DNA from: Diadema setosum
Lineage: Eukaryota > Echinodermata > Echinoidea > Diadematoida > Diadematidae
DNA: 64,000 nt
NCBI GenBank assembly: GCA_033980235.1
Contig: CM067070.1
Span: forward strand, 23,152,699-23,216,698
Direction: 5' to 3'
Shown: positions 61,259 through 64,000 of the stretch, piece by piece
Layout: each line of letters opens with the position of its first letter
Numbering within the stretch: the first letter of the stretch is position 1
Made by a program: the position numbers and the translations under genes
The notes under the pieces: generated by a model
What the model was told of the DNA's origin: nothing
Database searches by the model: none
Seen by the model: only the letters and a program-made list of their open reading frames with translations

Positions 61259-61495
61259 CTTTCACTTTTTCTTCTAGTGATGATAACCCAACTTCTTTCA
61301 GCGCAGACGACAGATGCTGAGCTTGTGTTGGCGCGTCTCCTTGATGTTTCGCCTTCCACGCTGATAACAGCGCCCTCGTCGATGCGTTCACGTCATTGCT
61401 GTGCTCTGCCAGGAAAGACTCCAGTTCCGCTTTTTCAAAACCAAGCTGCAACCCCAGCGCATTGTACGACGACTGGTCGATCTCCTTCGCCAAAG
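61259..61495 (-). CDS. Death-domain exon (partial gene)
   Basis: Open on the minus strand, entering in phase 1 behind the acceptor GCGCCCTCACAG. The protein has the six-helix spacing of a death domain: YNALGLQLGFEKAELESFL, then RALLSAWKAKHQG with the conserved tryptophan, then AQHLSSALKEVGLSSLEEKV. Death domains mediate homotypic assembly in apoptosis and innate immune signalling. A donor AAAG|GTTTGT would end the exon at 61259 in phase 1. If that donor is not used, the frame ends five codons later at a TGA (61239-61241), making this a terminal exon. No partner exon is recognisable in the window; upstream exons would lie beyond 63.9 kb or in unrecognised short exons. It could be a pseudogene, but there are no internal lesions. 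Confidence 0.7.
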
Positions 61496-63241
61496 CTGTG
61501 AGGGCGCTGTCTTCAATTATTCTTCAGCGACAGATAGAGAGATAGAGATTGGGAAAGGAGTGAGAGTTAGAGAACGAAATTGAAATTTTCATTCGTATAT
61601 GATAAATACGACTGAACGAACGAAAGACAGATTCTGAGTGAAAGTTTGAATTGTACACATTTTGTGTTTGTTTTATTCTCTCTCTGTTTAATCCTGTCCA
61701 TCCCCCTTTGTTGGATAATAGGCATTGTACTCGTCAATGTCGTGTTCAGTTCGTTTGCAATAGGGCGGCATAGATGATAATAGAAACAAGTCCCCGGGGA
61801 ACCAGGGAACAGAATGATTGATAATGTTCCCTTTATGTGACATTGAAATAGATAAAAATGATAAAATAATAAAGTAATAAACATAACCTTTGAATTCCTG
61901 TTATGATAACAACTATTCGAGAAGCGAGAAACTTTAAATATTTGTCATGAAATTACACACACATAAAAAAAATGGTCAACTATTCACCTTGTTCAACTCG
62001 GTATCCATATGTTTTGTGAAAACAATAAACGTATTTCAATTTGATTAGTTATATAATTAAAAAAGTATATGTTGTTTGATTCCATCTCTTCTTCTTCTCT
62101 TCTTTTTTTTCCAAGTCGCTTTAACTATGTGATGACAAATTCACTTTCCTTATAATGGTCAGGGGTGGGGAAGTGGAATACAACGATTCTTTCATTTTCT
62201 TACTTTAATGGTCCCTTGTATGGACGGAATCACTATCGGAGAGTTTCCACGCAAATAACAATACTGACTACCCCCCCCCCCCCCCCCCCCCATTCAAGTG
62301 GTCATCTGTACCGCATGCGCGTTCCCGATTTTTCGGGAAAGGGGTATATTTTCGGGGCTCAGCTCGGAGAAAAATCCCCGAAAATTCCTTAAAATAGGGG
62401 GTCTTTTATCATTTTCCCCCGAAATATTTCTAATAAGGGGTATTTTACAAATCTTTCCCAACATCTTTCAGACATGTCGGTCTGTAGAATCCCAGCCTGG
62501 ACCCTGAATGAAGGAAAAGTGCTGCATGCAAAAAGTATATCTTCTCTGGTACATTCGGCATGAGAACGTCTCTAAATATATTCAATCAATCATAGTTTAC
62601 AGTATTTCCAATCAACGAAAATCAAAACGTAATACAAAGTATACATATCATGAAATGATATTGTCTAAACTTTTACAAAAGGTTCATGTAATATATGAAA
62701 TAAATTACATACATCAACATATGCACAATAATCAGAAGGAACGATGCGTATACATGTATACTTCGCGAGCTTTCATAAAATAACTTCAATTTTGTTTTTT
62801 TGTTTTTTGAAAATAGCGATCCACTAAAAAGCTAAGCTTGTAGGACGTGGATCGCTAGATAATTGAATGTAGATTACTTAAGTCGTTTGTAAAAATATAG
62901 CTATTTTGAGATACGCTGGCTTCGACAATAATAGGAAATAAGAAGAGAGTATCAATGCTAACGCCCAGACGGTGTTCATTGAACTGGTGTACCGGGAAAA
63001 TATAAGAAGGACAACACACTCGTACATACATTCAGTTACCCACACACATATACGACGCGAGACAGTACGTACCGAGAAGAGAGAAGACGGTGACAATACA
63101 AGTCTACGAGGAACAAAAGACAGGAAAGGAAGAGGAAAGACGAAAAAAAGAGAGAAGAGAGGTCTGCATACAGAACACGCCAAGTGCTGCGACATCAGGA
63201 CAGGTGAAACCTCAAGCATAAATTAAAACAATTAATTCAGA
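61496..63241. other. Region upstream of the death-domain exon
   Basis: Noncoding AT-rich sequence, the C22 repeat and the 3' untranslated part of the LINE at 63242. No exon with a matching phase was recognised. Confidence 0.45.
62264..62505. repeat. C22 run and CCCCGAAA/GGGGTATT repeat
   Basis: A run of about 22 C, then short mirrored blocks (CCCGATTTTTCGGGAAAGGG, CCCCCGAAATATTTC, GGGGTATTTTAC). Probably a small fold-back element of unknown type. Confidence 0.5.
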
Positions 63242-63906
63242 TTATCTAGAATTATAAGTAGATAATAAGTGTTTTCTGAATTTGTATTTAAATGTGAGGA
63301 ATGGGGGTGAATCTTTTAAGCTATTTTCTAGATTATTCCAAAGTCTGGGTCCGGTATACAGAAATGTATTTTGGGCACTAAATGTGCGGTTCTCATTAAT
63401 GGAAGATGGAATTCGTCGGATCGTCGCGTAGGATAGTTATGTACATGACTGTTTCGATGAAAAGAGTCGTGAAATATTTTGGGTAAAAAGTTGTTGTTAT
63501 AATTAAACATGAACTGGCCAAGTTGAAACACATACAAATCTTTTACTTTTAGTATTTTATGGTCAAGAAACAGAGGATCTGTATGTTCTCGTGTATTTAG
63601 GTTAAAAACAGTTCTGAGCGCTTTCTTTTGCAATAAAAAAAGTTTATCAAGTAATATCTGATATGTATTACCCCAAGCAAGAATCCCATAGTTTAGATAA
63701 GGTAGTATCAAACTAGAGTAAAGAGTTGATAATGCATATGAAGGAAGATAATATTTTAATCTGTTCATTACGCCAATGTTTCGTGATATAATTTTACATA
63801 TGCTGTCAATATGATTCCTCCATGAAAGCTTGTTATCAACGCAAACACCAAGAAATTTAAAAGTAGAAACTTCTTCTACGGGAGTAGTATCAAATGATAA
63901 TATCAT
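63242..63906 (-). pseudogene. Jockey/CR1-type LINE ORF2 C-terminus, frameshifted
   Basis: Minus frame of 192 codons: FKFLGVCVDNKLSWRNHID, then ILPYLNYGILAWGNTY and LFLLQKKALRTVFN, typical of the region after the reverse transcriptase fingers in Jockey/CR1-group LINEs. Near 63355 the frame shifts by one: the family ending GPRLWNNLE and FKYKFRKHLLSTY continues in another frame to a stop at 63242-63244. The upstream end is cut by an inverted copy at 63900, so most of the ORF is missing. Confidence 0.8.
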
Positions 63907-63972
63907 TTGATACTACTCCCGTAGAAGAAGTTTCTACTTTTAAATTTCTTGGTGTTTGCGTTGATAACAAGC
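63828..63972. repeat. Perfect 145-bp palindrome in the LINE fragment
   Basis: Arms of 72 bp around a single central base at 63900. The plus-strand start GCTTGTTATCAACGC is matched by GCGTTGATAACAAGC at the end. The right arm recodes the start of the LINE fragment in the opposite orientation. Confidence 0.9.
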
Positions 63973-64000
63973 AATATATTATATGATAACAAGGCAATAT

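Overview
The window reads as nuclear DNA of a marine deuterostome, most likely an echinoderm such as a sea urchin or sea star. That rests on AT-rich sequence, phase-1 Ig exons separated by kilobase introns, a Tx1/L1-type LINE, very many short fold-back DNA transposons and many microsatellites. The organism call is inference; no marker gene fixes the species.

Three host gene signals stand out, all on the minus strand. (1) A ten-exon gene from about 44.43 kb down to 7.49 kb encodes a single-pass receptor: signal peptide, four Ig domains, one FN3 domain split over two exons, a transmembrane helix and a tyrosine- and proline-rich tail. I built it from splice sites and codon phase. All ten exons join in frame (2,199 nt, 732 aa), and every junction is phase 1 except the last, which is phase 0. 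(2) A two-exon P-loop sulfotransferase-like gene (57.40 to 51.37 kb, 313 aa) joins exactly in phase 2. (3) A single exon at 61.3-61.5 kb encodes a death domain whose partner exons are not visible.

The rest is dominated by mobile DNA. Intron 1 of the receptor holds a 0.95-kb tandem duplication. One copy was later split by a 7.8-kb Tx1/L1-like LINE with an intact 1,262-codon ORF2, about five 0.7-kb 5' monomers and a 10-bp target duplication. Each duplicated unit carries a 194-bp palindrome that encodes a hammerhead-ribozyme-like core on both strands. Intron 2 holds a 2.6-kb hAT-type element with a perfect 8-bp target duplication and seven 274-bp tandem repeats. Other elements are a piggyBac-like MITE at 59.87-60.65 kb, a 1-kb long palindrome at 21.1-22.1 kb, tRNA-derived SINEs, two decayed Jockey/CR1-type LINEs and about fifteen fold-back MITEs, several of them nested.

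The most unusual observation is a fold-back MITE inside the LINE's 5' region. It differs from its relatives almost only by T-to-C on the plus strand, which is A-to-G in the LINE's sense strand, in both arms. This is the pattern expected if the LINE RNA was hyper-edited by ADAR and then reverse transcribed.
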